DNA of 64,000 bases from Bactericera cockerelli. Lineage: Eukaryota > Arthropoda > Insecta > Hemiptera > Triozidae. The stretch is taken from positions 52,634,085-52,698,084 of the forward strand of contig CM044957.1 in the NCBI GenBank assembly GCA_024516035.1. Direction: 5' to 3'. A program made the translations under genes and the position numbers. Positions within the stretch are counted from its first letter, which is position 1. Each line of letters begins with the position of its first letter. The notes below the pieces were generated by a model. The model was not told where the DNA came from, ran no database searches, and worked only from the letters and a program-made list of their open reading frames with translations. This document shows positions 22,056 through 29,219 of the stretch, piece after piece.

Positions 22056-25000
22056 TGATCAAATTTGTATAATAATTTGACATGGAATTTGATGATTGAA
22101 GTTTATTGTTCTATTCGGTTCCTCTAAAAATAGATGAGGTATTCCAACGGTATTGAAACCCGTTTTATATTTCACTTGAATGGTTATAGTTTATAGTTTA
22201 CGTCATGTAATGGTTTATAGGTTTGTGTGATATTGTAAAATAGGACCCCAGTGACACCAAAACCGGCAAAACCTATTGTATTGCTGGCTTAAGAACGTCT
22301 GGTTGTCGGTAGTAAATTTTATTTATATGTAGAAGGTGTACCTTATGCTAGCAGTACACTCTCGCCGAGACAAGGCGAGGCCAGCCGAGCGCGAGAGTGA
22401 ACTTGTGCACCTCGCCTACACTCGGCTCGGCTAGGCAAGTCTCGGCTACGTCTCGCGATCTCTCGCCTCTCGGGTGTATCAATGTCATTAGGAATCATAC
22501 TAAATTTCACGTCAATCGTATTTGTATTTTGCGAGATATGCTTAGATATGCTAGTATTTGAAAAAGCTCAACTTTTGGAAAATTGACGTTTTTTTCACGC
22601 CAAAGCGCTAATGAGCCTGTCATTGGTAACCATGCAAAATTTCAGCTCAATCCGACTTGTGGTTCTCGAGTTTTACGCAACTAAACATACAGACACACCC
22701 ACATACAAATGAATCATTTTATAATAATATACGTATAAGATAAGTTATTACGAGTATAATTGTGTTAATCACGATGTGATATCACAATTACTTAAACTCG
22801 CTTTACTAAATCTTTACTGAACTTGGGACTCAAACCACCGACCTCCAGATTACAAGTCCGCCGCCTTATCTATTAAGCTACTGAGGTCAGTATTAGAAAC
22901 TAGGTGTTCAGCTCTGAATCTAGCACTAAAGCAGGAAATTTTATCATGAATGACTTTAGTCTAAAACAGGCACAATCTGAAGCATGCTTACCGGTGTGTG
23001 CTCTATCTTTATTTCAGTCCACCATAGGTACCGTAATACCTACACGAGGGAGCTAGATTGCTTTTTATCATACCTAGTCATGTCGACCGGTTTTTCGGGT
23101 GTCTGAAAAATTATCTAAACAACCATCACTATCCCGCGTTGCAGTAAGCATTCTCACTTTCATAATCCCAAAATCTCTTTCTCAAAAAAATTGTTCAAAT
23201 GGAGATTTGGAGATTATGAATAATGAGAGTGAGAGTGCTTTTGGAACGAAGGCCCATAGTCCATTTCAGAAACACTCTCCACTCTCAAAATCCCCGAATC
23301 TCCGTTTAAACCTTCGAACAACGCCCTCTAACCGTTTAAACCGTCAAAAAACGCACTTTCATTGGTTATTGCGTTCAAATTAACCAACCAGGGTGCGTTG
23401 TGTGACTGTTGGAAGGGAGATTTGGAGATTAAGAGAGTGGAGAGTATATCCAGCGAACAAAATAAAAAAAATTCTGAACTAAGGCAAAAGATAACTTACC
23501 GTCACTGACTTTTTTCTCCGAGGATGTGTCGTACCCTTCCTGACCCCGCAGCATACGTGAGATAGCACTGACGGACGGCGCACTGCCCCTATCACAGTGG
23601 CCCTCTTTGATCAGTCTGTCACCCCAGCACATGGAAAGAGAAACAACACGTTCACATTATTAATCTGCACGGTAGCTCAGTGGTAAAGGCGGCACTCTGT
23701 GAATCCAGAGATTCCACGGGTCGCGGGTTCGAAACCCAGCCGGGACATGACAAATTTTCTTACCATTTGGGATTTTTACCACATAATAATACGTCTTGGG
23801 CTTACTGCTGGAATAATGGGCTTAATAGTCCTAAGCGGCAGTATAAATAAGGCGATATTATTATATTATTATTATACACCAAATTGTTTCATCAGTCTGT
23901 CACCCCAACACGTGGAAAGAGAAACAACACGTTCACATTATTAATCTACACCAAGTTGTTTCATTAGTATGTCACCCCAAACATGGAAAGAGAAACAACA
24001 CGTTCACATTATTAATCTACACCAAGTTGTTTCATCAGTCTGTCACCCCGACACATGAAAAGAGAAACAACACGTTCACATTATTAATCTACACCAAGTT
24101 GTTTCATCAGTCTGTCACCCCAACACATGGAAAGAGAAACAACACGTTCACATTATTAATCTACACCGAGTTGTTTCATCAGTCTGTCACCCCGACACAT
24201 GAAAAGAGAAACAACACGTTCACATTATTAATCTACACCAAGTTGTTTCATCAGTCTGTCACCCCAACACATGGAAAGAGAAACAACACGTTCACATTAT
24301 TAATCTACACCGAGTTGTATCATCAGTCTGTCACCCCAACACATGGAAAGAGAAACAACACGTTCACATTATTAATCTACACCAAGTTGTTTCATCAGTT
24401 TGTCACCCCAACACATGGAAAGAGAAACAGCACGTTCACATTATTAATCTACACCAAGTTGTTTCATCAATATGTCACCCCAACACATGGAATGAGAAAC
24501 AACACGTTCACATTATTAATCTACACCAAGTTTGTTCATCAGTTTGTCACCCCAACACATGGAAAGAGAAACAACACGTTCACATTATTAATCTACACCA
24601 AGTTGTTTCATCAGTTTGTCACCCCAACACATGGAAAGAGAAACAATACGTTCACATTATTAATCTACACCAAGTTGTTTCATCAGTATGTCGCCCCAAC
24701 ACATGGAAAGAGGAACAACATGTTCACATTATTAATCTACACCAAGTTGTTTCATCAGTTTGTCACCCCAACACATGGAAAGAGAAACAACACGTTCACA
24801 TTATTAATCTACACCAAGTTGTTTCATCAGTCTGTCACCCCAACACATGGAAAGAGAAACAACACGTTCACATTATTAATCTACACGAAGTTGTTTCATT
24901 AGTATGTCACCCCAACACATGGAAAGAGAAACAACACGTTCACATTATTAATCTACACCAAGTTATTTTATCGGTACCTATGTGACCCCAACTCAGACAA

Positions 25001-27012
25001 ACTATCTGTAAGATCCTCTTCTTGAAACTAAGTAAGACCCAATTCACACAGAACGGACGTCCTTTCAGCGTCTCTCCTATGTAAACAAAGGCGCGGGCGG
25101 CGGCCCTCCCACTCTCGCCACGTTCGTTTGCCGTCTCTTGTGGCGTAGAAGAAGAGGCACGCAAGTTTATTTATTTTGAAAAGGTACTTGTACCCCGGAA
25201 CCGCTCAGGCATTATTTCGGGGCACTTTACCTTTACATCCATGTCATTTCGGAAACGGAAAAACTTGGTTAGAAAACTCGGTTAAAAAATCCACGCTCCT
25301 CATTAATGCTAAACCATACCGTTATGGCACTGCTAAATATTAAAATAAGGAACAATATACAACATAAAACATCAATACCAGATACCTTTGAAATGTTTAC
25401 AAACACTTATTTTATAATTTGACCTGGTTGTAGGATTTTCATTTCAAACTTCATGCAATCATAACACTGTGACCTAGTGAAATCTATTGTGTGACCTACA
25501 AACACTGATAACATTTGTATATAATAATAATATTATTACAAAGTACACTCCCGGATAACAAAAAATGTTTTTAACTATTTATAAAATATAAAAAATGCCT
25601 TCCAAGTCTGAGGAACGAGGCACTGTGCCCATCACTGATAACCCTTCTTTTTCCCTGTTTTAATTGTAAATATTTTCTTTTGTTTTTTTTTCCAACTGTT
25701 TTTGTTTCCTGTAATCAAGGGTGGTGTGGAAGAGAATGCCGAAGGCATTATCACCACCCTTGATCAGGCTTTGTTTATATTTATTTCTAACTTGTTACCT
25801 TGATCCAAATGTTTATAAATAAAATAATAAATAAATAAACACTGTGCCCATCACTGATAGCATGAGAAGTAGAAGAAAATAGTCACCTGTCGCGAATCTC
25901 CCAGCTGAACATGCCCGGATTCTCTCCCTTGTAGTCCTCGATTGTACAAGGGAGAGAATCCGGATTCTCTCCCTTGTAGTCCTACAAACACTGATAACAT
26001 GAGAAGTAGAAGAAAATAGTCACCTGTCGCGAATCTCCCAGCTGAACATGCCCGGATTCTCTCCCTTGTAGTCCTCGATTGTACAAGGGAGAGAATCCGG
26101 ATTCTCTCCCTTGTAGTCCTACAAACACTGATAACATGAGAAGTAGAAGAAAATAGTCACCTGTCGCGAATCTCCCAGCTGAACATGCCCGGATTCTCTC
26201 CCTTGTAGTCCTCGATTGTACAAGGGAGAGAATCCGGATTCTCTCCCTTGTAGTCCTACAAACACTGATAACATGAGAAGTAGAAGAAAATAGTCACCTG
26301 TCGCGAATCTCCCAGCTGAACATGCCCGGATTCTCTCCCTTGTAGTCCTCGATTGTACAAGGGAGAGAATCCGGATTCTCTCCCTTGTAGTCCTACAAAC
26401 ACTGATAACATGAGAAGTAGAAGAAAATAGTCACCTGTCGCGAATCTCCCAGCTGAACATGCCCGGATTCTCTCCCTTGTAGTCCTCGATTGTACAAGGG
26501 AGAGAATCCGGATTCTCTCCCTTGTAGTCCTACAAACACTGATAACATGAGAAGTAGAAGAAAATAGTCACCTGTCGCGAATCTCCCAGCTGAACATGCC
26601 CGGATTCTCTCCCTTGTAGTCCTCGATTGTACAAGGGAGAGAATCCGGATTCTCTCCCTTGCAGTCCTACAAACACTGATAACATGAGAAGTAGAAGAAA
26701 ATAGTCACCTGTCGCGAATCTCCCAGCTGAACATGCCCGGATTCTCTCCCTTGTAGTCCTCGATCCGCCTCTCCACGTCTGAAGTGGCGACCCGGGGCTT
26801 GCTGCCCCCGATGACGCCCGGGCGAATGCTGCCCGTCTCTTGGTAACGGTTCAGGATTTTTGATACACAGCCATGAGACACGCGCAGTTGTCTTGAGATC
26901 ACACAGGGGCGCACACCGGCCGCGGCCATTTCGACTATTTTGAGGCGGATGTGATTCGGAAGAGGCCGCCCGTTGATGAACACCCCGCCCAACTGATTCA
27001 CCCGTCCCTGGC
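12410..27012 (-). CDS. prd: Pax3/7-family transcription factor, Paired/Gooseberry-like (gene model)
   Basis: Seven exons on the minus strand (27012-26709, 23615-23500, 20708-20521, 16854-16671, 14670-14480, 13575-13419, 12693-12410) join in one frame to 473 codons plus stop; the start exon is missing. The product is a nuclear DNA-binding protein with an N-terminal paired domain (PAI and RED halves in separate exons), a linker of about 25 residues, a paired-class homeodomain with Ser at position 50 ([13 protein letters not shown]), and a Ser/Pro/Asn-rich tail. In insects such genes control segmentation. No octapeptide is seen in the linker. That absence, and the motif [20 protein letters not shown], favour paired over gooseberry, but the orthology is inferred; confidence in the family is high, in the symbol moderate. 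Confidence 0.95.
12767..12850 (-). mobile_element. SINE family E, 3' fragment
   Basis: Only TTTGTGTTATGTCACTAGTG to TTACCACTTTAATTTA is kept; the same segment starts the full copy at 13021. Confidence 0.7.
12862..13020 (-). mobile_element. SINE family B, reverse copy
   Basis: It runs from TTTGTGTTAATCATATTTGTG to AGCTACTAAGGTCGGTGTG and lies in the last Pax intron between two family E pieces. Confidence 0.83.
13021..13320 (-). mobile_element. SINE family E (tRNA-derived), reverse copy
   Basis: On the minus strand the head is TCACTGTGGCCAAGTGTGTT, the B box GGGTTCGATCCCC, and the body includes CATACCTCGTGAGGAAAAAT, TCCTATGATTCTGCGCTACC and AACACAAAGTAAAGCATTA. Like the other E copies near the Pax exons it lies in reverse orientation. 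Confidence 0.85.
13419..13575 (-). CDS. prd: Pax gene exon ([20 protein letters not shown]...)
   Basis: Acceptor (minus) TTATCTTCTCTCAG, donor GTAGGTTC. It encodes a Ser/Pro-rich segment ending LSLIGPLSG. Its 5' part and acceptor are duplicated upstream in the 106-bp repeat, so splice-site choice needs transcript data. Confidence 0.86.
13501..13727. repeat. prd: 106-bp tandem repeat over a Pax exon acceptor (2 copies plus part)
   Basis: GTAACTACTGGTG starts units at 13501, 13607 and 13713. Each of the first two units holds 75 bases of exon, the acceptor and about 31 bases of intron. A further scrap (TGGGAGAGGGCATGA) lies at 13777-13791. Confidence 0.92.
13875..14020 (+). mobile_element. SINE family F (5S-derived), 3' part only
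   Basis: The core (GGTTGAGGTGAATGTGGGTA...GCGAATGGAGGGTAACAG) and the tail GTCGTGATATGACTATGCAG...GCGACGTTAAACCC are present; the 5S-like head is missing. Confidence 0.8.
14191..14420. mobile_element. hAT-like MITE fragment with GGGGTCGCGA motifs
   Basis: The left edge CAGTGGTGCTCAACC resembles the hAT/Charlie terminus; inside are repeated GGGGTCGCGACCCCC and GGGGTCGCGG motifs. A matching right end was not found. Confidence 0.55.
14480..14670 (-). CDS. prd: Pax gene exon ([20 protein letters not shown]...)
   Basis: Acceptor (minus) TTATTGTCTTGTTTCAG, donor GTAAGCTT. It encodes an acidic-aromatic stretch ([20 protein letters not shown]) and a Ser/Gly-rich stretch ending TSTFLTSQ. In frame with both neighbours. 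Confidence 0.88.
14722..14802 (+). mobile_element. LINE 3'-end fragment (AATGCCGTTGGCATTAGCACC)
   Basis: This is one of several copies of a LINE 3' terminus: hairpin AATGCCGTTGGCATT, then ACCACCCTTGATCAAGTTTTG, AT-rich UTR, AATAAA, ACTTGATCCAA. Other copies are at 21757, 25722, 28972 and 33066. Here the end is cut at about 14802. Confidence 0.7.
15120..15660. repeat. Unclassified dispersed repeat pieces in a Pax intron
   Basis: 15128-15250 (TTCAGAACTATTACCTGCTG, AGCTCGAAACAGCTGTCCAG) recurs at 38398-38525 and, inverted, at 52865-53045. 15575-15640 (AAACACCTCGGCCGAGGTGT...) recurs at 32049-32112. Between them (15405-15560) is a retroelement-like open stretch. Class unknown. Confidence 0.6.
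15728..15925 (-). mobile_element. SINE family D, reverse copy
   Basis: It runs from TAGCTTGCCCACCCCGTAGT to CCGCACGGCAAGCGGATATC; the head is partly degraded. Confidence 0.78.
15975..16264 (-). mobile_element. SINE family E, reverse copy
   Basis: It runs from TTTTGTGTTATTATATC to CTCGGCCACGGTGACTAC with B box (minus) GGTTCGATCCC. Confidence 0.83.
16488..16641. mobile_element. MITE with 29-bp perfect terminal inverted repeats
   Basis: Left end 16488-16516 (CGCACACCTAGTGCAAAAGG...) and right end 16613-16641 are exact complements. Flanking ATAA on both sides may be the target duplication. The right end lies 29 bases from a Pax exon donor. Confidence 0.88.
16671..16854 (-). CDS. prd: Pax gene exon: homeodomain helix 3 and C-terminal flank
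   Basis: Acceptor (minus) TTATTCTCTGCCAG, donor GTAAGGCTCG. It starts [13 protein letters not shown], the recognition helix with Ser50 (Pax-type), then [17 protein letters not shown] and a Ser/Pro/Asn-rich region ending DPGYASPPQ. The intron inside the homeobox between Gln and Val (positions 44/45 by my count) is common in paired-class genes. Confidence 0.96.
16883..19921 (+). mobile_element. R4/Dong-like LINE, 5'-truncated, inactive
   Basis: One long coding region with RT followed by a CCHC finger and a C-terminal PD...D restriction-like endonuclease, the order of R2/R4-type LINEs. It is flanked on both sides by AAT/TAA microsatellite (16863-16881 and 19922-19951), matching the known preference of Dong-type elements for TAA repeats. 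It sits in a Pax intron, antisense to the gene. Confidence 0.85.
16887..19826 (+). pseudogene. LINE ORF: reverse transcriptase and restriction-like endonuclease, broken
   Basis: Three frames are needed: 16887-18041, 18043-18561, and about 18580-19826 (frameshifts near 18040 and 18560). RT motifs are [13 protein letters not shown], the motif A line [11 protein letters not shown], and the motif B line [13 protein letters not shown]. The catalytic motif C reads [10 protein letters not shown] where YMDDIKLF would be expected, so the second Asp is lost. A zinc knuckle ([18 protein letters not shown]) precedes the endonuclease signature KPDLIIKNF...CLLIDVSVP. The frame is open at its left edge with no credible start, so the 5' end is missing. 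Comparison to the R4/Dong group is from family knowledge. Confidence 0.88.
19922..20152 (-). mobile_element. SINE family C, reverse copy with (TTA)n tail
   Basis: On the minus strand the head TCCCGGTAGCTCAGTGGTAA and B box GGGTTCGAAACCC are intact; the tail is the AAT run that also borders the LINE, suggesting the LINE entered this SINE tail. Confidence 0.85.
20446..20482. repeat. Short dispersed palindrome ACTTCCGAT...ATCGGAAGT, copy 1
   Basis: The centre TTTCTAATATTAGAAA is self-complementary and the outer ACTTCCGAT pairs with ATCGGAAGT. The left flank TACAAAAACGAACACAAT is shared with the copy at 60436. Lies about 40 bases inside the intron from the homeobox donor. Confidence 0.8.
20521..20708 (-). 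CDS. prd: Pax gene exon: linker and homeodomain helices 1-2
   Basis: Acceptor (minus) TTTGATTCAAG, donor GTACGCC. It encodes [20 protein letters not shown], then the homeodomain start [20 protein letters not shown] and [20 protein letters not shown] ending IQ. All are hallmark Pax3/7 residues. Confidence 0.97.
20776..21050 (-). mobile_element. SINE family E, reverse copy
   Basis: It extends from TTTTTTTGTGTCATTATATC to CACTCTGCCACGGTGACTAC. Confidence 0.84.
21085..21275 (+). mobile_element. SINE family G (tRNA-derived with shared core), forward copy
   Basis: Pieces in order: GTAGTCCAGAGATACCGAG (tRNA-like), GTTCGATTCCCAGTTAGGGC, then the core GGTGGGGTTAATGTGGGTAG, GGTTCCCAACGAATGGAGGG and CAGGACGTTAACATTAAATAG. 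Confidence 0.78.
21382..21515 (+). mobile_element. SINE family B, forward copy
   Basis: Head GACTTCAGTAGCTTGATCGA, B box GTTCAAGTCCCGG; the 3' end is slightly shortened (ATATCACGAAACACAAATG). Confidence 0.83.
21757..21885 (+). mobile_element. LINE 3'-end fragment
   Basis: AGAGAATGCCGTTGATGGTATTAGCACTACCC to AATAAAACTTGAACATT, directly abutting a 5S-derived SINE. Confidence 0.72.
21886..22052 (+). mobile_element. SINE family F, 3' part with poly(A)
   Basis: It starts in TGACGCTGGCTTTTCCCGGC and ends GCGACGTTAAACCCC plus a run of A to 22053. Confidence 0.85.
22053..22756. other. Intron; no gene seen, GC-rich patch at 22355-22480
   Basis: A patch rich in CGAG/CTCG words (GCCGAGACAAGGCGAGGCCA and CTCGGCTCGGCTAGGCAAGT) stands out in AT-rich intron; it may be part of a DNA transposon. 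No ends were identified. Confidence 0.4.
22757..22892 (-). mobile_element. SINE family B, reverse copy
   Basis: It runs from AATTGTGTTAATCACGATGT to AAGCTACTGAGGTCAGTATT. Confidence 0.83.
23120..23440. repeat. Degenerate inverted repeat near the RED exon
   Basis: CACTTTCATAATCCCAAAATCTC near 23155 and GGAGATTTGGAGATTATGAA near 23201, with similar words at 23275-23305 and 23410-23440, form alternating inverted copies. No coding signal was found. Confidence 0.4.
23500..23615 (-). CDS. prd: Pax gene exon: RED half of the paired domain
   Basis: Acceptor (minus) GTGCTGGGGTGACAG, donor GTAAGTTATC. It encodes [20 protein letters not shown] and MLRG, the C-terminal helices of the paired domain, then [14 protein letters not shown]. 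The acceptor has an unusually purine-rich upstream region and is the founder of a 72-bp array. Confidence 0.95.
23606..23665. repeat. prd: Founder copy of the 72-bp repeat over a Pax acceptor
   Basis: These 60 bases match the array unit at nearly every position, including 10 exon bases (one mismatch), the acceptor and about 50 intron bases. Confidence 0.88.
23667..23878 (+). mobile_element. SINE family C, forward copy, inside the acceptor array
   Basis: Head CACGGTAGCTCAGTGGTAAA to GGCGATATTATTATATT. It separates the founder from the rest of the 72-bp array. Confidence 0.86.
23887..24965. repeat. prd: 72-bp minisatellite, about 15 units, from a Pax splice acceptor
   Basis: Units start TTTCATCAGTCTGTCACCCC and continue AACACATGGAAAGAGAAACA to TCTACACCAAGTTG. 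Variation is limited to a few bases per unit. As 72 is a multiple of 3, the plus strand has a chance open frame from 24027 to 24902. On the Pax strand each unit carries GGGGTGACAG followed by ACTGATGAAAC, a copy of the real acceptor. Confidence 0.96.
25170..25300 (-). mobile_element. SINE family H, 3' fragment
   Basis: CCCCGGAACCGCTCAGGCAT...CTTTACCTTTACATCCATG...GAAAAACTTGGTTAGAAAAC is the inverse of the tail at 5530-5625. Confidence 0.6.
25722..25845 (+). mobile_element. LINE 3'-end fragment (AATGCCGAAGGCATTATCACC)
   Basis: Hairpin AATGCCGAAGGCATT, then ACCACCCTTGATCAGG and a tail AATAAAATAATAAATAAATAA. Just upstream, 25550-25635 (GGATAACAAAAAATGTTTTT) matches 40455-40500. Confidence 0.72.
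25850..26702. repeat. prd: 137-bp tandem array copying the paired-domain exon end and its donor
   Basis: The word AGTCACCTGTCGCGAATCTC recurs at 25881, 26018, 26155, 26292, 26429, 26566 and at the real exon edge 26703, always exactly 137 apart. Units are nearly identical (one T/C change near 26662). Each contains about 50 bases of exon, the donor GTGACT and an inverted repeat GGATTCTCTCCCTTGTA / TACAAGGGAGAGAATCC. Confidence 0.97.
26709..27012 (-). CDS. prd: Pax gene exon: PAI half of the paired domain
   Basis: Acceptor (minus) TTTCGATGTTTCAG and donor GTGACTATT. It encodes [20 protein letters not shown], then [40 protein letters not shown] and [13 protein letters not shown], near-invariant in Pax proteins, and ends SWEIRDR. 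The acceptor at 27013 is chosen because the upstream frame has no Pax similarity. The exon could start further 5' if the open frame to 27178 is used. Confidence 0.96.
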
Positions 27013-27274
27013 CTGAAACATCGAAATCTGCTAAATTCGTTAGGGCAAGTCGGACTTTGGCCATGTTGAATTCCTGAACAGCCAGAGTCAAGTGTATGGC
27101 GATGGCACGTTGATGACGTTGAATACACCAGTTCTCATTCTGTAACCTAAGTGGAGCAACAACCAGCGAGGTTTTCACTTAAAGGGTTTGCACTGTTTGC
27201 ACTTACATAATGGGACTACCTGTCTTGCGCTGACAGTCTAAATAAAGCACTACTTATACTTAAATGGGTGACTA

Positions 27275-27437
27275 TTCCAATTCGGGTCCTCGTGACTCTC
27301 GGCTCAGCCCAAGCTAGGTGAGGCTAATGTGGGTAGCTGTTTTGTGAGTTTCTAGCAAGGCAACTGGTTTGTTAGTTTTAAGCTAGGTAGCTAGTTTGTG
27401 AGTTTCTAGCGAAGGAGAGTAAAACCCCCGTGTCGAA
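27275..27437 (+). mobile_element. SINE family F, 3' core fragment with internal duplication
   Basis: TCGTGACTCTCGGCTCAGCC, GGTGAGGCTAATGTGGGTAG, then TTTGTGAGTTTCTAGC occurs twice and GGAGAGTAAAACCCCCG once. Confidence 0.7.
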
Positions 27438-27656
27438 TGATAATAATAATAACACTCTTTAGTGGAAGGTAACCACCAGGCGAGGTTAATGCTCAAAGGA
27501 ATTTCTACCACCTAACCCTCAGAGTCTTATTATTATGTGGTCACAAACTCAAATTAATGAGGAAAAATTCGTGCACTGGGTGGGATTCGAACCAACGGAT
27601 CCTTACTCTACCTGGATTACCAGACTAGCACGATAACCACTTGACTACCAGTGCAA
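27438..27656 (-). mobile_element. SINE family A, reverse copy
   Basis: Complete from the (AAT)n tail at 27441 to the head (minus) TTGCACTGGTAGTCAAGTGG. Confidence 0.86.
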
Positions 27657-28000
27657 CAATTTATTTATTTTTTTAATTTATTTCTCTTTAACATTAAGAT
27701 TCTAGATGTTAAAGAGATGTAAAGTACAAATAGCTCCGGCACAGAATTATCAATACTATATTCTATTATTAATAAATTATTTATTAATTAGGACATAATT
27801 ATGTACAAACAAGTAATTATAAAAATTAAAATACAAAATTTAAAACAATATAAACAAGAAAAGAAAGATAAACGACAAAGATAAAATATAAACAGATGTC
27901 CTATCTAAAGGGCGGGGTTATTGACTATGTCAATCTCTTCCACCCAACCGTTAATAGTGGTGGATAGTCTCTAACTTTTTGATGCTTCTCATAATTGGGT
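27657..28000 (-). mobile_element. LINE 3'-end fragment, reverse (GGGCGGGGTTATTGACT...)
   Basis: On the minus strand GGGTTGGGTGGAAGAGATTG, then a hairpin-like ATAGTCAATAACCCCGCCCTTT and an AT-rich UTR, resembling the copy at 50020-50180. Confidence 0.6.
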
Positions 28001-28360
28001 AAAAGAAAACGGGCTATCACAGAAAAATGCGAACAGATGACTTATGTTAAAGGAAAAAATGCAAGATTCAATCACCAATATCATCTATGTAATAGGTAAA
28101 AATATTTTGGTGCAAAAAATTGTGACTTGTGCCCGTGGTTCAGATTTTTAGCTCCATCCTAGGTTTGCGCAGTATCTTCGAACAAAAATTTCTGTAACCT
28201 CGCCAAAAAACAACAAGTGAGGTTATCATTTCTGACCGAAAGCTGGTTGAAGTAAATGTGGGTGGCTGGTACAAAATCTACACGCTGATTCAAAATTCCT
28301 CTTGCTGCTTCAAAATTCTACTGCTGAACAGAGCAACTTGACCACGGTGACTGTGACTGT
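28001..28360. other. No gene seen; small SINE core scrap at 28235-28275
   Basis: GCTGGTTGAAGTAAATGTGGGTGGCTGGTAC is a family F/G core remnant. Nothing else recognised. Confidence 0.4.
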
Positions 28361-28700
28361 GACAACACTACTTTTCTTCAATACAAATTAGTGGATGTGA
28401 GAACACTACTATTCTTCAATACAAATTAGTGGATGTGACAACACTACTATTCTTCAATACAAATTAGTGGATGTGACAACACTACTTTTCTTCAATACAA
28501 ATTAGTGGATGTGACAACACTACTATTCTTCAATACAAATTAGTGGATGTGCCAACAAATTAGTGGATGTGACAACATTACTATTCTTCAATACAAATTA
28601 GTGGATGTGACAACATTACTATTCTTCAATACAAATTAGTGGATGTGAGAACACTACTATTCTTCAATACAAATTAGTGGATGTGACAACACTACTTGTT
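28361..28700. repeat. 38-bp minisatellite, first block
   Basis: Unit TAGTGGATGTGACAACACTA (plus CTATTCTTCAATACAAAT), about 9 copies with one short unit near 28545. Confidence 0.95.
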
Positions 28701-28897
28701 CCCGCCGCGCCGTGTACCTACAACTTACTATTAAATCTGGCCGCAAGAAAACTGTAATTGGTTCAATGAAAATTCGGGCAGAGCAGTTCTCTGGCAGAAG
28801 CGCTCAACAACGTATCATTCTAGCGTAATAATTGCATTCCAAAGTTTTTCCTTTCCAATAAATAAAGTATAACCAAGTTTGAATACAGAAGTTTGTA

Positions 28898-28961
28898 GCC
28901 TATTTTTGCCAGGAATTCACATAAGGTCAGCACCTTATGTGAATTCCTGGCAAAAATAGGC
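28898..28961. repeat. Perfect 30-bp inverted repeat with 4-base loop
   Basis: GCCTATTTTTGCCAGGAATT... at 28898-28927 pairs exactly with 28932-28961; loop CAGC. Confidence 0.93.
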
Positions 28962-28971
28962 AAAAAAAGGG

Positions 28972-29116
28972 TGGTGCGGAAGAGAATGCCGTTGGCATTA
29001 GCACCACCCTTGATCAAGTTTTGTTTTGTTAATTTTAATTTCTATGTATGTATAAGTATATATTCTATGTTATTTGTAAATAAAACTTGATCCAAAATGT
29101 TTAATAATAATAATAA
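28972..29116 (+). mobile_element. LINE 3'-end fragment with (AAT)n tail
   Basis: AGAGAATGCCGTTGGCATTA to AATAAAACTTGATCCAAAAT followed by TAATAATAATAA. It lies between the two 38-bp minisatellite blocks. Confidence 0.8.
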
Positions 29117-29219
29117 GGTCAGCACCAACCATTTTGGTCAGCACCACTCAATTTTGGTCCTTGGATCAACCAGTTTTGGTCCTTTGATCATACATTTTTG
29201 GTTCTTCGAGACGGATCAA

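Noticed and set aside
24027..24902. 291-codon plus-strand ORF with a 24-residue repeat
   Set aside because: It is the plus-strand reading of the 72-bp minisatellite; 72 is a multiple of three, so an unbroken frame arises by repetition. The unit comes from a Pax acceptor on the other strand.
23887..24965. CRISPR array
   Set aside because: Repeats are contiguous with no unique spacers, and the DNA is eukaryotic.
26667..27128. 153-codon minus-strand ORF over the paired-domain exon
   Set aside because: Wrong frame; the neighbouring frame encodes the conserved paired domain.
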